Shown: positions 1 to 8,822, counted from the first letter of the stretch. The stretch: 64,000 nt of DNA from Actinocrispum wychmicini (GCF_004345645.1 NZ_SLWS01000005.1:620001-684000), one strand, 5' to 3'. The notes: generated by a model not told the origin, from the letters alone. Numbers and translations are program-made.

Positions 1-36
1 CGCGGCGGCGGCGATCACACCAGCCTTCTTCAACAC
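1..36 (-). CDS. 5' end of a secreted-protein gene, cut by the left edge
   Basis: Reading leftwards from a GTG at 36-34 gives (M)LKKAGVIAAAA, a positively charged n-region followed by alanines, which looks like the start of a signal peptide. GGAG lies just upstream (GGAGAAAGTG), with another AGGAG 7 nt further back. Short secreted actinobacterial proteins of the chaplin type often begin like this, but only 12 codons are visible and the product cannot be named. The adjacent TTG is an alternative start. Confidence 0.5.
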   Translation of the reverse strand, partial: MLKKAGVIAAAA

Positions 37-39
37 TTT

Positions 40-700
40 CTCCACACTCCTGAACTCGGGGATATGTCGAGAACCAGCGAGGATTCCCGGTAGTTCTCCG
101 GGGCCGAAACTACTCGAATCCGCGGCATCTCACCGGGCGGATCCACGATTGTGTGATGCCTTGATGGCGAACACCAACTGATCCGGTGGTCTTTGTTTTT
201 CCCGAATTCGTCGGCGAGTCGCCTTGTCCTCGTCGTCGTCGCTGCTACGCAGGGCAATGGTCGGTGACCCGGCGACCACGGTCGGCGCTATCGGTCCAGG
301 TGATCAACTACGCGCTGTGATCAACATCCCCCGCAAGGAGGATGTTGAACGGGTGAACCGAAGTCGGCGTCACATCCCGGACTACCGCTCTGAACTGGGC
401 GTTTGTCCCTCCGGTTCGGACCTTCGGATGAGTCCGGCGCGTGTCGGACCGGTGACGACTTGGCGAATCACCTGTGTGGCAGCCTGCGAAGCGCGCCCGA
501 ACGCAGGTAACTTCCGAAGTGACGGGCCGTGCGCATGCGACCCGTCCCGGGAGGCCCTGGTCGTGGCATTGATGAGCGCGAAGGGGTCGGTACCCGGCCC
601 TTGTCGGTGGCCCGTCTAGCTGGGCGAACCACCGAGCCAGGGGCCAGTACCGGCCCATCGAGGAAAGCGGACGCGGTGCCGCGTTCGCCAGGGAGTTGCC
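40..700. other. 660-bp gap with strong RNA-like structure; possible non-coding RNA
   Basis: No convincing gene is present. Three structures stand out. TGATCAAC occurs as direct repeats at 301-308 and 318-325. A 9-bp perfect stem (321-329 with 340-348) extends through one mismatch to a GCAA tetraloop at 333-336. A composite hairpin spans 584-656: 584-593 pairs with 647-656 (10 bp), 596-603 with 638-645 (8 bp), 604-610 with 629-635 (7 bp) and 611-613 with 622-624, 28 pairs in all. Such a long bulged rod resembles 6S-like regulatory RNAs. From memory, the Streptomyces 6S-like RNA lies beside a PhoH-family gene, but I could not check that. The transcribed strand is unknown. Confidence 0.35.
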
Positions 701-2101
701 GTGACCGCACCGCGTTCGGCCAGGCGTTCCACCGCCGGCCAAGGTTCTTCCCGCAGTTCCTCCCGCGGCGCCTCGCGTCGTACCACCCCCACCCGGCACA
801 CCTACGTGCTCGACACCTCCGTGCTGCTCTCCGACCCCTGGGCGATGACCAGGTTCGCCGAGCACAGCGTGGTGCTCCCGCTCGTGGTGATCAGTGAACT
901 GGAGGGAAAGCGACACCACCCCGAACTGGGCTGGTTCGCCCGCACCGCCCTGCGCATGCTGGACGATCTGCGGCTGCGGCACGGCAGGCTCGACACGCCG
1001 GTCCCGATCGGGGACAGCGGCGGCACACTGCACGTGGAGCTCAACCACCAGGACCCGGCGGTGCTCCCCGCCGGGTTCCGGACCGACTCGAACGACGCGC
1101 GGATCCTGGCGTGCGCGCTGAACATCGCCGCCGAGGACACCGCGAGCGTGATCACCCTCGTCACCAAGGACATCCCACTCCGGGTGAAGGCCGCGGCCGT
1201 CGGCCTCAACGCGGACGAGTACCGCGCCCAGGAGGTCATCCCGTCCGGCTGGACCGGCATGACCGATGTTGAGGTGTCCCAGGACGCGGTGGACGCGCTG
1301 TACGCCGAGAACGTGGTCGACCTGGTCGACTTCGGCGTGGACGCGGCCGCCGAGATGCCCTGCAACACGGGCCTGCGGCTGCTGGCGGGCACGTCCAGCG
1401 CGCTGGGTCGGGTCACTCAGGACAAGCAGGTCCGCCTGGTCCGCGGCGACCGTGAGGTCTTCGGGCTGCACGGCCGGTCAGCGGAGCAACGGATCGCCCT
1501 CGACCTGCTGATGGACCCGGATGTCGGGATCGTCTCCCTGGGCGGCCGGGCCGGCACCGGCAAGTCCGCGCTGGCGCTGTGCGCCGGGCTGGAGTCCGTG
1601 ATGGAACGCGGCCTGCACCGCAAGGTGGTCGTGTTCCGGCCGGTGTACGCGGTCGGCGGCCAGGAACTGGGCTACCTGCCCGGTTCGGAGAGCGAGAAGA
1701 TGCAGCCCTGGGCGCAGGCCGTGTTCGACACGCTCGGCGCGCTGGTGAGCCCACCGGTGATCGAGGAGGTCCTTGACCGCGGCATGCTGGAAGTGCTGCC
1801 GCTGACACACATCCGCGGACGTTCGCTGCACGACTCGTTCGTGATCGTGGACGAGGCCCAGTCCTTGGAACGCAACGTGCTGCTCACCGTGCTGTCCCGG
1901 CTCGGCACCGGCTCACGCGTGGTGCTCACGCACGACGTCGCCCAACGCGACAACCTGCGTGTCGGCCGGCACGACGGTGTCGCCGCGGTCATCGAGAAAC
2001 TGAAAGGGCACCCGCTCTTCGCGCACGTCACGCTGACGCGGTCGGAGCGTTCCCCGATCGCCGCCCTCGTCACCGAGATGCTGGAGGACTACCCCGGCTG
2101 A
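701..2101 (+). CDS. phoH2: PhoH2: PIN-domain ribonuclease fused to PhoH-type ATPase
   Basis: The 466-residue product has two domains. Residues about 35-165 are a PIN nuclease domain with acidic residues D38 (YVLDTSVLL), E66 (ISELEGK) and the DSNDAR motif at 129-134. Residues about 245-466 are a PhoH P-loop ATPase with Walker A GGRAGTGKSA (281-290) and Walker B VIVDEAQ (381-387). PIN-PhoH proteins of this family unwind and cleave RNA in an ATP-dependent way. The GTG start at 701 has GGGAG 5 nt upstream. In mycobacteria a small antitoxin gene (phoAT) precedes phoH2; nothing comparable is visible here, only the structured gap. A Ser/Arg-rich, probably disordered tail of about 30 residues precedes the PIN domain. 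Confidence 0.93.
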   Translation: MTAPRSARRSTAGQGSSRSSSRGASRRTTPTRHTYVLDTSVLLSDPWAMTRFAEHSVVLPLVVISELEGKRHHPELGWFARTALRMLDDLRLRHGRLDTPVPIGDSGGTLHVELNHQDPAVLPAGFRTDSNDARILACALNIAAEDTASVITLVTKDIPLRVKAAAVGLNADEYRAQEVIPSGWTGMTDVEVSQDAVDALYAENVVDLVDFGVDAAAEMPCNTGLRLLAGTSSALGRVTQDKQVRLVRGDREVFGLHGRSAEQRIALDLLMDPDVGIVSLGGRAGTGKSALALCAGLESVMERGLHRKVVVFRPVYAVGGQELGYLPGSESEKMQPWAQAVFDTLGALVSPPVIEEVLDRGMLEVLPLTHIRGRSLHDSFVIVDEAQSLERNVLLTVLSRLGTGSRVVLTHDVAQRDNLRVGRHDGVAAVIEKLKGHPLFAHVTLTRSERSPIAALVTEMLEDYPG

Positions 2102-2133
2102 CCGTTCGGCCGCCCGGAAGGTCGTTGCGACGC

Positions 2134-2208
2134 ACCTGGCCCGGCCAGCACGGTGTCCCCCCGGCTTGTGTCCAAGGGGGGACACCGCGCCGTCCGGCCG
2201 GGCCAGGT
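2134..2208 (+). terminator. Two-tier terminator hairpin after phoH2
   Basis: An inner 11-bp perfect stem (2152-2162 with 2176-2186, loop 2163-2175) is nested in an outer 13-bp perfect stem (2134-2146 with 2196-2208). There is no T-tract, as is common in actinobacteria. It lies 33 bp past the phoH2 stop and about 115 bp before the next gene, so it most likely insulates the two. Confidence 0.7.
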
Positions 2209-2322
2209 CACGTCCCGGTCAGGTCACACCTGTTCGCCCGTTCGGACGGCACTTCCGGTCATTGCGGGCCAGTTGGTTTCTTACGCACGATGTCGCCAAA
2301 GGACACGGGGATTGGGGACATC

Positions 2323-3258
2323 ATGCGCAGGACGCTGCTCGGCGTCACCGGGTTGGTCGCGGCTGTTCTGCTGACGGCGTGTGGCAGTTCAGGAACTTCG
2401 CCCGGCGCGTCCGGGCCGGCGGCCACCGACACCGGCAGTGCCGACTCCGCCGAGGGACCGACCACATTGGTCCGGTTCGTGGTGGTGCAGACCACCGACG
2501 GCAAGCCGGTCGACATCGTCAACCTCGGTGACCCGAAGAAGAAGTACGTGACCGGGTTGAAGCCCGGTGATGTCAGCGACTACGTCAAGGTTCCCGTCGC
2601 GATCGCCCAGATGGACTCCGGCGGCAAGCTGCTGGCGGCGTCGTTGCCGGGAGTCGACACGGCCAGCCCGCGCAACACCATGGTGGTCGGCCAGGGCCTG
2701 GACGGTCCGCGTGGCGAGTGGTTCCGGGAGAAGAACGGCAGGATCGACACGTATCAGGCCGTCCCACCGGGCAAGGCGGTCCTGGTGAGCAGCGGGTACG
2801 GGTTCGGCAAGGGCAGCCCGGCCAAGGGAATCACCCTGGGCACGGGCGGGAAGTGCGTCAACGACGTCGGCCCGTCGAACGGCGGTACCGGCGGCACCGA
2901 AGGGTCGGGCGCCATTCCCACGTGGTCCGTCGCGGACCCGGGCTCGCTGGACCTGACCTGGTACAGCGACCCGGAGTGCAAGAAGGCCGTGACCACAGGT
3001 CTGAAGGCCAAGGTCGACGCCGACCATTTCGCGTACGTGCTGCCGATGTTGGTCGACGCCACGCATTTCCGGACCGTGTTCGTCCCGGTCAACGCCAACG
3101 GCTCAGGTAAGGACGGCGTGGTCGTGGGCGAGGTCGGCCCGGCGTACGCCGCCCCCGACAGCGGCGGCTCCCAATCCTCCACTTCGGACACCAAGTCGAG
3201 CAGCCCCGACTCGTCGGAGCAGGACGACACCAGCACCGAGGAAACGCCGTCGAACTAG
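2323..3258 (+). CDS. Secreted lipoprotein of unknown function
   Basis: A 311-residue protein starting at ATG 2323 behind a G-rich GGGGA. It has a classical lipoprotein signal (MRRTLLG..., lipobox LTAC near residue 22) followed by a Gly/Ser/Thr linker, so it should be anchored to the outer face of the membrane. The body (about 50-275) shows no motif I recognise. The C-terminus is a Ser/Asp/Thr/Glu-rich low-complexity tail of about 40 residues. An upstream in-frame extension is open but has no signal-peptide logic. It sits between the phoH2 terminator and a repeat-filled gap, apparently as a single-gene unit. Confidence 0.75.
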   Translation: MRRTLLGVTGLVAAVLLTACGSSGTSPGASGPAATDTGSADSAEGPTTLVRFVVVQTTDGKPVDIVNLGDPKKKYVTGLKPGDVSDYVKVPVAIAQMDSGGKLLAASLPGVDTASPRNTMVVGQGLDGPRGEWFREKNGRIDTYQAVPPGKAVLVSSGYGFGKGSPAKGITLGTGGKCVNDVGPSNGGTGGTEGSGAIPTWSVADPGSLDLTWYSDPECKKAVTTGLKAKVDADHFAYVLPMLVDATHFRTVFVPVNANGSGKDGVVVGEVGPAYAAPDSGGSQSSTSDTKSSSPDSSEQDDTSTEETPSN

Positions 3259-3299
3259 GACCGAACTCGCCCACGACATCGCGGCGAAATCCACCGCCC

Positions 3300-3680
3300 C
3301 AGCGGCGATCCCGACCACCCTGGCAGACCTCGCTGCCTGGCGGACCCCGCTGCCTGGCGATCCCGATCCAGCTGGCAATCCTGATCCACCTGGCGATCCA
3401 CGCCCACATCGGCGTTTCCGCCCGCCCGTCGATCCGCATCTCCAGTGATCCCGACCGCTCTGGCGATCCGCACCTCGGTCGATCCCGACCGCTCCGGCGA
3501 ATCCGCCGCCCAGTCAATCCCACCACCGTGTGAATCCACTGCCTTGGCGAACCCCGCTCCCGTAATCTTGACCGCCCTCCGCCCTCCGCCCTCCGCCCTC
3601 CGCCCTCCGCCCTCCGCCCTCCCCAGCGATCCCCATCTGCCCGGCGATCCCGCCCACTCCGGTGATCCGCGACCACGCCA
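3300..3680. repeat. Degenerate CTGGCGATCC-type repeats with a 7-copy heptamer
   Basis: The roughly 500-bp gap before ligB carries no supported gene. It contains about fifteen imperfect copies of a CTGGCGATCC(C/G)GA(C/T)C-like unit at irregular 17-30 bp spacing, and a perfect tandem of seven CCGCCCT heptamers at 3572-3620. The degeneracy suggests an old minisatellite plus a younger slippage tract. Regulatory function is not evident; the ligB promoter lies beyond it. Confidence 0.7.
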
Positions 3681-3753
3681 TCGCGATGGTCACAGCCCCC
3701 AGGTCAGCCACTGTTTTCCCGTTTTTGTCGGTGGTCGGGTGCACTATGTCCCC

Positions 3754-5295
3754 ATGCTGCTCTCAGACGTTGTCACCACCTCGGCCGCGGTCGCCGCGAC
3801 GCGGTCGAGGCTGGCCAAGGTCCGGGCACTGGCCGGCCTGATCGCCCAGGCCGGCCCGGGTGAGATCGAGCCCGCCGTCGCGTTCCTGTCCGGCGCCCCG
3901 CGCCAAGGCCGGACAGGTACCGGGTACCGGACCTTGTGGGACTTGAAGATCTCGCCGGCGGCAGAGCCGTCCCTCACGGTCGAACAGACCGACGGCGTCC
4001 TGGAGGAACTGTCCACAACGGGCGGGAAGGGCTCGGCGCAGCGACGGGTGGAGCTGCTGACCGGGCTGTTCGGCGCGGCGACCGCGGCGGAGCAGGAGTT
4101 CCTCATCAGGTTGTTGACGGGGGAGTTGCGGCAGGGCGCCCTGGAGGGCGTGATGCTGGACGCGATCGCCGCGGCGGCCGAAGTGCCGGCTGAGCCGGTG
4201 CGGCGCGCGTTCATGCTCTCCGGACGCCTGCCCGTCACGGCCGTGGCAGCGCTCTCGGGCGGGGAAGCGGCGTTGGGCGAGTTCCGGTTGGAGGTCGGCC
4301 GTCCGGTCCGGCCGATGCTGGCCTCGCCCGCGCCGTCCCTGCCGGAGGCGTTGACCGAACTGGGATCGTGTGCCGTCGAGTACAAAATGGACGGTGCGCG
4401 GATCCAGGTGCACAAACAGGGCGACAGTGTGCGGATCTTCACCCGGACGCTGCGTGAGATCACCAAGAGTGTGCCCGAGCTCGTTGAGCTTGTCCGCGGC
4501 CTGCCCTGCGGTTCGGTCGTGCTCGACGGTGAGACCCTCGCCCTGACCGACGACGGGAAACCACGGCCGTTCCAGGAGACCATGAGCCGGTTCGGCGCGA
4601 CCAGCGAGCGGGAACTGTTGCTGCGGCCGTATTTCTTCGACTGTCTGCACCTGGACGGCGTCGACCTGTTGGACACGTCGTTGGGCGAGCGGCACGCCGC
4701 GCTGCTGAAAGCCGTGGGGGAGCACGTGATCCCCGGCGCGGTGGCGCCTTCGGCCGACGAGGCTGAGCGAATCCTCGCGGACTCGCTTGAAGCCGGGCAC
4801 GAAGGCGTGATGGTGAAGGCGCTCGACTCCGTCTACGCGGCCGGGCGGAGAGGCAAAGCGTGGCAGAAGGTGAAACCCGAGCACACGCTCGACTTGGTCG
4901 TGCTGGCCGCGGAGTGGGGCCATGGCCGGCGCACCGGGTACCTGTCGAACCTTCATCTCGGCGCCCGCGACCCGGACGGCGGTCCGCCGATCATGGTCGG
5001 CAAGACGTTCAAGGGCATGACCGACGAGTTGCTCGCCTGGCAGACCCAGGAGCTGCAGCGGATCGAGTCACACCGGGACAGCTGGGTGGTGTTCGTCCGC
5101 CCGGAGTTCGTCGTGGAGATCGAACTCGACGGCGCCCAGGTCAGTCCCAGATACCCAGGGGGCGTCGCGTTGCGTTTCGCCCGGGTCCTGCGTTACCGCC
5201 CGGACAAGGACCCGGCCGAAGCCGACACCATCGACGCCGTCCGAGCCCTGCTACCAGGAAAGGGGGCTGCCGACGCGCCGGAAAAACACAACTGA
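3754..5295 (+). CDS. ligB: ATP-dependent DNA ligase (LigB type)
   Basis: A 513-residue protein, close to the length of mycobacterial LigB. The nucleotidyltransferase motif I is EYKMDGAR with the AMP-accepting lysine K211. Later motifs include VLDGE, EGVMVKA and WQKVKPEHTLDLVVL, followed by an OB-fold region ending RYRADK-like (RYRPDKDPAEADTID). The N-terminal about 200 residues match the ligase N-terminal helical domain. It seals nicks using ATP, presumably as a repair accessory to NAD-dependent LigA. ATG 3754 is chosen because the family begins (M)LL-D-V-TS; there is no Shine-Dalgarno, but CACTAT lies 6 nt upstream, suggesting a leaderless mRNA. An in-frame extension upstream runs through the repeat tract and is rejected. 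Confidence 0.93.
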   Translation: MLLSDVVTTSAAVAATRSRLAKVRALAGLIAQAGPGEIEPAVAFLSGAPRQGRTGTGYRTLWDLKISPAAEPSLTVEQTDGVLEELSTTGGKGSAQRRVELLTGLFGAATAAEQEFLIRLLTGELRQGALEGVMLDAIAAAAEVPAEPVRRAFMLSGRLPVTAVAALSGGEAALGEFRLEVGRPVRPMLASPAPSLPEALTELGSCAVEYKMDGARIQVHKQGDSVRIFTRTLREITKSVPELVELVRGLPCGSVVLDGETLALTDDGKPRPFQETMSRFGATSERELLLRPYFFDCLHLDGVDLLDTSLGERHAALLKAVGEHVIPGAVAPSADEAERILADSLEAGHEGVMVKALDSVYAAGRRGKAWQKVKPEHTLDLVVLAAEWGHGRRTGYLSNLHLGARDPDGGPPIMVGKTFKGMTDELLAWQTQELQRIESHRDSWVVFVRPEFVVEIELDGAQVSPRYPGGVALRFARVLRYRPDKDPAEADTIDAVRALLPGKGAADAPEKHN

Positions 5296-5324
5296 AAAGT
5301 GCGCGCGCCGGTTACGGTGCCCCG

Positions 5325-5687
5325 GTGATGGGCAAGCTGCAGTGCGTGGTCCTGGACTGTCCGGATGTGATGGAACTCGCGCGGTTCTATCAGGTGCTTC
5401 TGGGCGGTGAGGTCAACCGGCCGGACCCGAGGTGGTCCACCGGCCGAGGGTGGGCGACGTTACACACCGAGACGGGTGTCCTCTGCTTCCAACGGGCGAA
5501 GGACTACCAGGCCCCGCAGTGGCCGGACCCTGCGTATCCGCAGCAGTTCCACCTGGACATCGAGGTTCCGGACCTGGCCGAGGCTCGCGAGCGGGTCGAG
5601 GCCATGGGTGGGACGTTGCTGCGGAAGGCCGGGTGGCTGGTCATGGCCGACCCGGCGGGACACCCGTTCTGCTTGCTGCGGTCGTAG
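5325..5687 (+). CDS. VOC (glyoxalase/bleomycin-resistance fold) family protein
   Basis: A 120-residue single-domain protein with the beta-alpha-beta-beta-beta pattern of the vicinal-oxygen-chelate fold: an N-terminal LDCPDVMELARFYQ segment and a C-terminal MADPAGHPFCLL strand. Members bind metals, hydrophobic ligands or antibiotics, and the substrate here cannot be read from sequence. TACGGT at 5313-5318 lies 6 nt before GTG 5325, favouring a leaderless start there; ATG 5328 directly follows and is the alternative. The gene lies between ligB and guaB1, and its stop codon TAG forms part of the guaB1 -10 box. Confidence 0.82.
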   Translation: MMGKLQCVVLDCPDVMELARFYQVLLGGEVNRPDPRWSTGRGWATLHTETGVLCFQRAKDYQAPQWPDPAYPQQFHLDIEVPDLAEARERVEAMGGTLLRKAGWLVMADPAGHPFCLLRS

Positions 5688-5697
5688 GCTGGCAGGC

Positions 5698-7137
5698 GTG
5701 GAGTTCCTGAACGGGGTGAGGCCGGGGTACGACCTGACCTACGACGACGTGTTCCTGGTGCCCAACCGGTCGGCGGTGGCGTCCCGGTTCGACGTGGACC
5801 TGTCCACTTCGGACGGCACGGGCGCGACGATCCCGATCGTGGTGGCCAACATGACCGCGGTCGCTGGGCGGCGGATGGCCGAGACGGTCGCGCGTCGTGG
5901 CGGACTGGTCGTGCTGCCCCAGGACGTCGATCCGCGCGCGGTGGCCGAGATCGTGTCGTGGGTGAAGTCGCGGCACCCGATCTGGGACACGCCGCTGGTG
6001 CTGACCGGCGAGGACTCGGTCGCGGACGCGCTGAACCTGCTGCCGAAGCGGTCGCACGGAGCGGTGGTCGTGGTCGACGGGGACGGTCGTCCGGTCGGCG
6101 TGGTCGACGAGTACGCCTGTGCCGGAGTGGACCGGTTCACCCGGATCAGGGACGTGGCCGACCCGGACGTGCCCACGTTTCCGCTGGACACCGCGCCACG
6201 CAAGGTGTTCGAGCAGCTCCACGGGCGCACCGCGCGAATCGCCGTCGGCGTGGACGCCGAGGGGCGGCTGGCGGGCGTGCTCACCGAGTTGGGTGCGTTG
6301 CGGGCCGAGCTGTACACGCCAGCGGTGGACGCGGCGGGTCAACTGAGCGTCGCGACCGCGATCGGGGTGAACGGCGACGTGGCCGCGCGGGCTCGTGAGC
6401 TGCTCGCTGCCGGGGTGGACGCGCTCGTCGTGGACACCGCGCACGGGCATCAGGACAAGATGCTGTCCGCGCTGCAGTCGGTGCGCGCGCTGGAACCTGG
6501 TGTGCCGCTGGTGGCTGGCAACGTCGTCACCGCCGAAGGTGTCCGTGACCTGGTCGACGCGGGTGCGGACGTGCTCAAGGTCGGTGTCGGGCCGGGCGCG
6601 ATGTGCACGACGCGGATGATGACCGGGGTCGGCCGGCCGCAGTTCTCGGCTGTGCTGGAGTGCGCCGAGCAGGCTCGTGCGCTGGGCAAACACGTGTGGG
6701 CGGACGGCGGCGTCCGGTATCCCCGCGACGTGGCGCTGGCGCTCGCCGCCGGGGCGGCCAGCGTGATGGTCGGGTCGTGGTTCGCCGGCACTTACGAGTC
6801 GCCCGGGGACCTGCGGCACGACGAGTCGGGCCAGCCGTACAAGGAGTCGTTCGGCATGGCGTCGAAACGGGCTGTGTCCGCGCGTACCCGCACGGACAAC
6901 GCGTTCGACCGCGCCCGGAAGGCCCTGTTCGAGGAGGGGATCTCGACCTCGCGGATGCGCCTCGATCCGATGCGTCCCGGTGTGGAGGACCTGCTCGACG
7001 GCATCTGCTCGGGTGTGCGGTCGGCGTGCACCTACGCGGGCGCTGGTTCGCTTGAGGAGTTCCACGCGCGGGCTGTCGTGGGCATCCAGTCAGTTGCCGG
7101 CTTCGCTGAGGGCAGGCCGCTCCCCGGCGGTTGGTGA
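5698..7137 (+). CDS. guaB1: GuaB1-family IMP dehydrogenase-related protein (probable GMP reductase)
   Basis: A 479-residue TIM-barrel enzyme with an inserted CBS pair (about 95-205). The catalytic loop reads GPGAMCTTRMMTG with C303. Length and motifs match actinobacterial GuaB1, which in mycobacteria reduces GMP to IMP for purine salvage rather than oxidising IMP; the CBS pair is the likely nucleotide-sensing part. GTG 5698 is preceded by TAGGCT exactly 7 nt upstream, so the mRNA is probably leaderless. The 3' end overlaps the convergent MFS gene by 48 bp. Confidence 0.9.
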   Translation: MEFLNGVRPGYDLTYDDVFLVPNRSAVASRFDVDLSTSDGTGATIPIVVANMTAVAGRRMAETVARRGGLVVLPQDVDPRAVAEIVSWVKSRHPIWDTPLVLTGEDSVADALNLLPKRSHGAVVVVDGDGRPVGVVDEYACAGVDRFTRIRDVADPDVPTFPLDTAPRKVFEQLHGRTARIAVGVDAEGRLAGVLTELGALRAELYTPAVDAAGQLSVATAIGVNGDVAARARELLAAGVDALVVDTAHGHQDKMLSALQSVRALEPGVPLVAGNVVTAEGVRDLVDAGADVLKVGVGPGAMCTTRMMTGVGRPQFSAVLECAEQARALGKHVWADGGVRYPRDVALALAAGAASVMVGSWFAGTYESPGDLRHDESGQPYKESFGMASKRAVSARTRTDNAFDRARKALFEEGISTSRMRLDPMRPGVEDLLDGICSGVRSACTYAGAGSLEEFHARAVVGIQSVAGFAEGRPLPGGW

Positions 7138-8724
7138 GTCGACGGGCCCACGCAGCAAGTGCCGGCCCAGGGCAACACAGGCGGCGAACGCGACGAGACC
7201 GCTGACACCGAGCCAGCCGAGCGCGGTGTACGCGTGGACGCCGAGCCAGGACCCCACGGTCCCGCCCACGAACGAGCACGTCATGTACGCCGTGTTGACC
7301 CGGCTGCGGGCGTCTGGTCGTAGGGCGAAGATCCGTGCCTGGTTGGCGACCTGGCCCGACTGGACAGCTGTGTCCAGCAGGAGCAGCCCGAAGGCCAGCA
7401 CAACGAGGCCGACCACACCGCCGATCACACCGAAGGCCAGGATCCCGGCAGCGGCGACGGCGGCGACGATGCACATGAGGTTCATTGGATCCGAGCCGCG
7501 CCGGTCGATCCACCGCCCGGCGATCGGCGTGATGAACACACTCGCCGCGCCCACCAACGCCAGCAGGCCGACCGTGCGCGCGGTCAGGTTGTACGTCGGC
7601 CCGCTGATCAGCAGGGACAGGCTTGTCCACGCGGCGCTGAAGCCGCCGAACAACGTCGCCTGGTACAGCCCGGACCGGCGAAGGTCACGTTCGGCCCAGA
7701 ACAGCTTGACGGACGCGCCGAGCAAGGCCGGATAACTCTGCTTCGACGAGGGCGTGGTCCTGGGCACGACAAACGCCAGCAGGACGGCCAACAGCAGGGC
7801 CAAACCGGCCGCGATCATGTACGGCGCGCGCCACCCAAGCCACTCACCGACCGTGCCGCCAAAGGCGCGGGCCAGCAGGATCCCGCCCAGCAGTCCGCCC
7901 AGCAGGGTTCCGGTGACCGCACCGCGACGCCGCGGATCCACCAAGCCCACGGTCATCGGGATGATGATCTGCGGCACGATCGTGGTCAGCCCGACCGCGA
8001 CGCTCGCGACAGTCAGCACAGCCAGCGTCGGTGCGAAGCTCGCGGCCAACAAACCTAGGCCGGTGAGCGTCAGCAGGGTGAGGATCAGTGGCCGGTTCGC
8101 CAGCCGGTCGCCCAGCGGGACCAGCAGGAAAACGCCGCCCGCATACCCAAGCTGGGCCGCGGTCGCCACCAACGCGGCGGAGTCCGTCGACACGTGCAAG
8201 TCGCTGGCGATGAGCGGGCTGATGGCCTGCGGGAAGTAAATGTTGGCCACTGCGACGCCACAAGCGAGCGCCAGGAGCAGGAGCGGCTGACCACTGGCCG
8301 TGGGCCCGGGCAGCCCACGTTCGACTCGGTCGGCAACCGGACGGGTGTGGCGGGCACTCCGGCGCCGACCACGCCCCGCATCGGGCATTGAATCGCGGGC
8401 CGGGTGCTGCGGCGTCGTGTCGGACACCACACTGCGGGCCGGATGTTGCGGTGCAGCTCTGGGCGTTCGGCCTTGGACCGGGTGCTGCGGCGTCAGGTCG
8501 GGCATCGCATCGCTGGGCGGGTCAGGTGGTGTCGTGCTGGGCGTCATATTGCTGGGTGGGTCAGGTGGTGTCGTGTCGGGCGTCGTATTGCTGGCTGGGC
8601 GTTGTGGCGTTGAGTCGGGCATTGCATCGCTGGGTGGGTGTTGTGGTGTCGCCTCACCCGCCGCGCCGCCGGCCGGGTACTGCGCTGTCCCGCGTCGGCG
8701 TATCTGCCTGGCACCTCTTCGCAT
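7090..8724 (-). CDS. MFS drug/solute exporter with an unusual Pro/Thr repeat tail
   Basis: From about residue 140 this is a 12-helix major facilitator transporter (PLLLLALACGVAVANIYFPQ opens helix 1; the loop motif GDRLANRP and a central loop are visible). The 135 residues before it form a hydrophilic tail made of seven 13-residue units (TPQHP-x5-PDx; residues about 26-116). The 8724 start is favoured by a good promoter on this strand: TTGACG (8795-8790), 17-bp spacer, TATTTT (8772-8767), and GGAGAGG about 12 nt before the ATG. ATG 8388 would give a normal-length 432-residue MFS protein, so the start is uncertain. It diverges from a TetR gene and is presumably its target. Confidence 0.85.
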   Translation of the reverse strand: MRRGARQIRRRGTAQYPAGGAAGEATPQHPPSDAMPDSTPQRPASNTTPDTTPPDPPSNMTPSTTPPDPPSDAMPDLTPQHPVQGRTPRAAPQHPARSVVSDTTPQHPARDSMPDAGRGRRRSARHTRPVADRVERGLPGPTASGQPLLLLALACGVAVANIYFPQAISPLIASDLHVSTDSAALVATAAQLGYAGGVFLLVPLGDRLANRPLILTLLTLTGLGLLAASFAPTLAVLTVASVAVGLTTIVPQIIIPMTVGLVDPRRRGAVTGTLLGGLLGGILLARAFGGTVGEWLGWRAPYMIAAGLALLLAVLLAFVVPRTTPSSKQSYPALLGASVKLFWAERDLRRSGLYQATLFGGFSAAWTSLSLLISGPTYNLTARTVGLLALVGAASVFITPIAGRWIDRRGSDPMNLMCIVAAVAAAGILAFGVIGGVVGLVVLAFGLLLLDTAVQSGQVANQARIFALRPDARSRVNTAYMTCSFVGGTVGSWLGVHAYTALGWLGVSGLVAFAACVALGRHLLRGPVDSPTAGERPALSEAGN

Positions 8725-8747
8725 TCCGGGCGTCCGCCTCTCCTTCC

Positions 8748-8815
8748 GAACGAACTAACTGGTTCGAAAATAGCCTGAGCAGTGCCGCGCGTCAAACGAA
8801 CTGGTTCGTTACCCT
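8748..8815. promoter_or_regulatory. Divergent promoters with two TetR-type operators
   Basis: Site A has inverted arms CGAAC/GTTCG at 8751-8755 and 8762-8766. Site B is AACGAAC-TG-GTTCGTT at 8795-8810, with perfect 7-bp arms. Site B covers the -35 of the MFS promoter (complement 8790-8795) and abuts the tetR -10 TACCCT (8810-8815). Site A lies at the MFS transcription start just downstream of its -10. Binding at both would repress the exporter and its regulator together. Confidence 0.72.
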
Positions 8816-8822
8816 GGTCGGC

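Noticed and set aside
224..619. 131-codon frame in the left gap
   Set aside because: No ribosome-binding site, no family pattern, and it spans the structured hairpins; treated as non-coding.
3445..3753. In-frame 103-codon extension of LigB
   Set aside because: It translates the CCGCCCT and GATCC repeats into Pro-rich sequence absent from the family; ATG 3754 gives the normal N-terminus.
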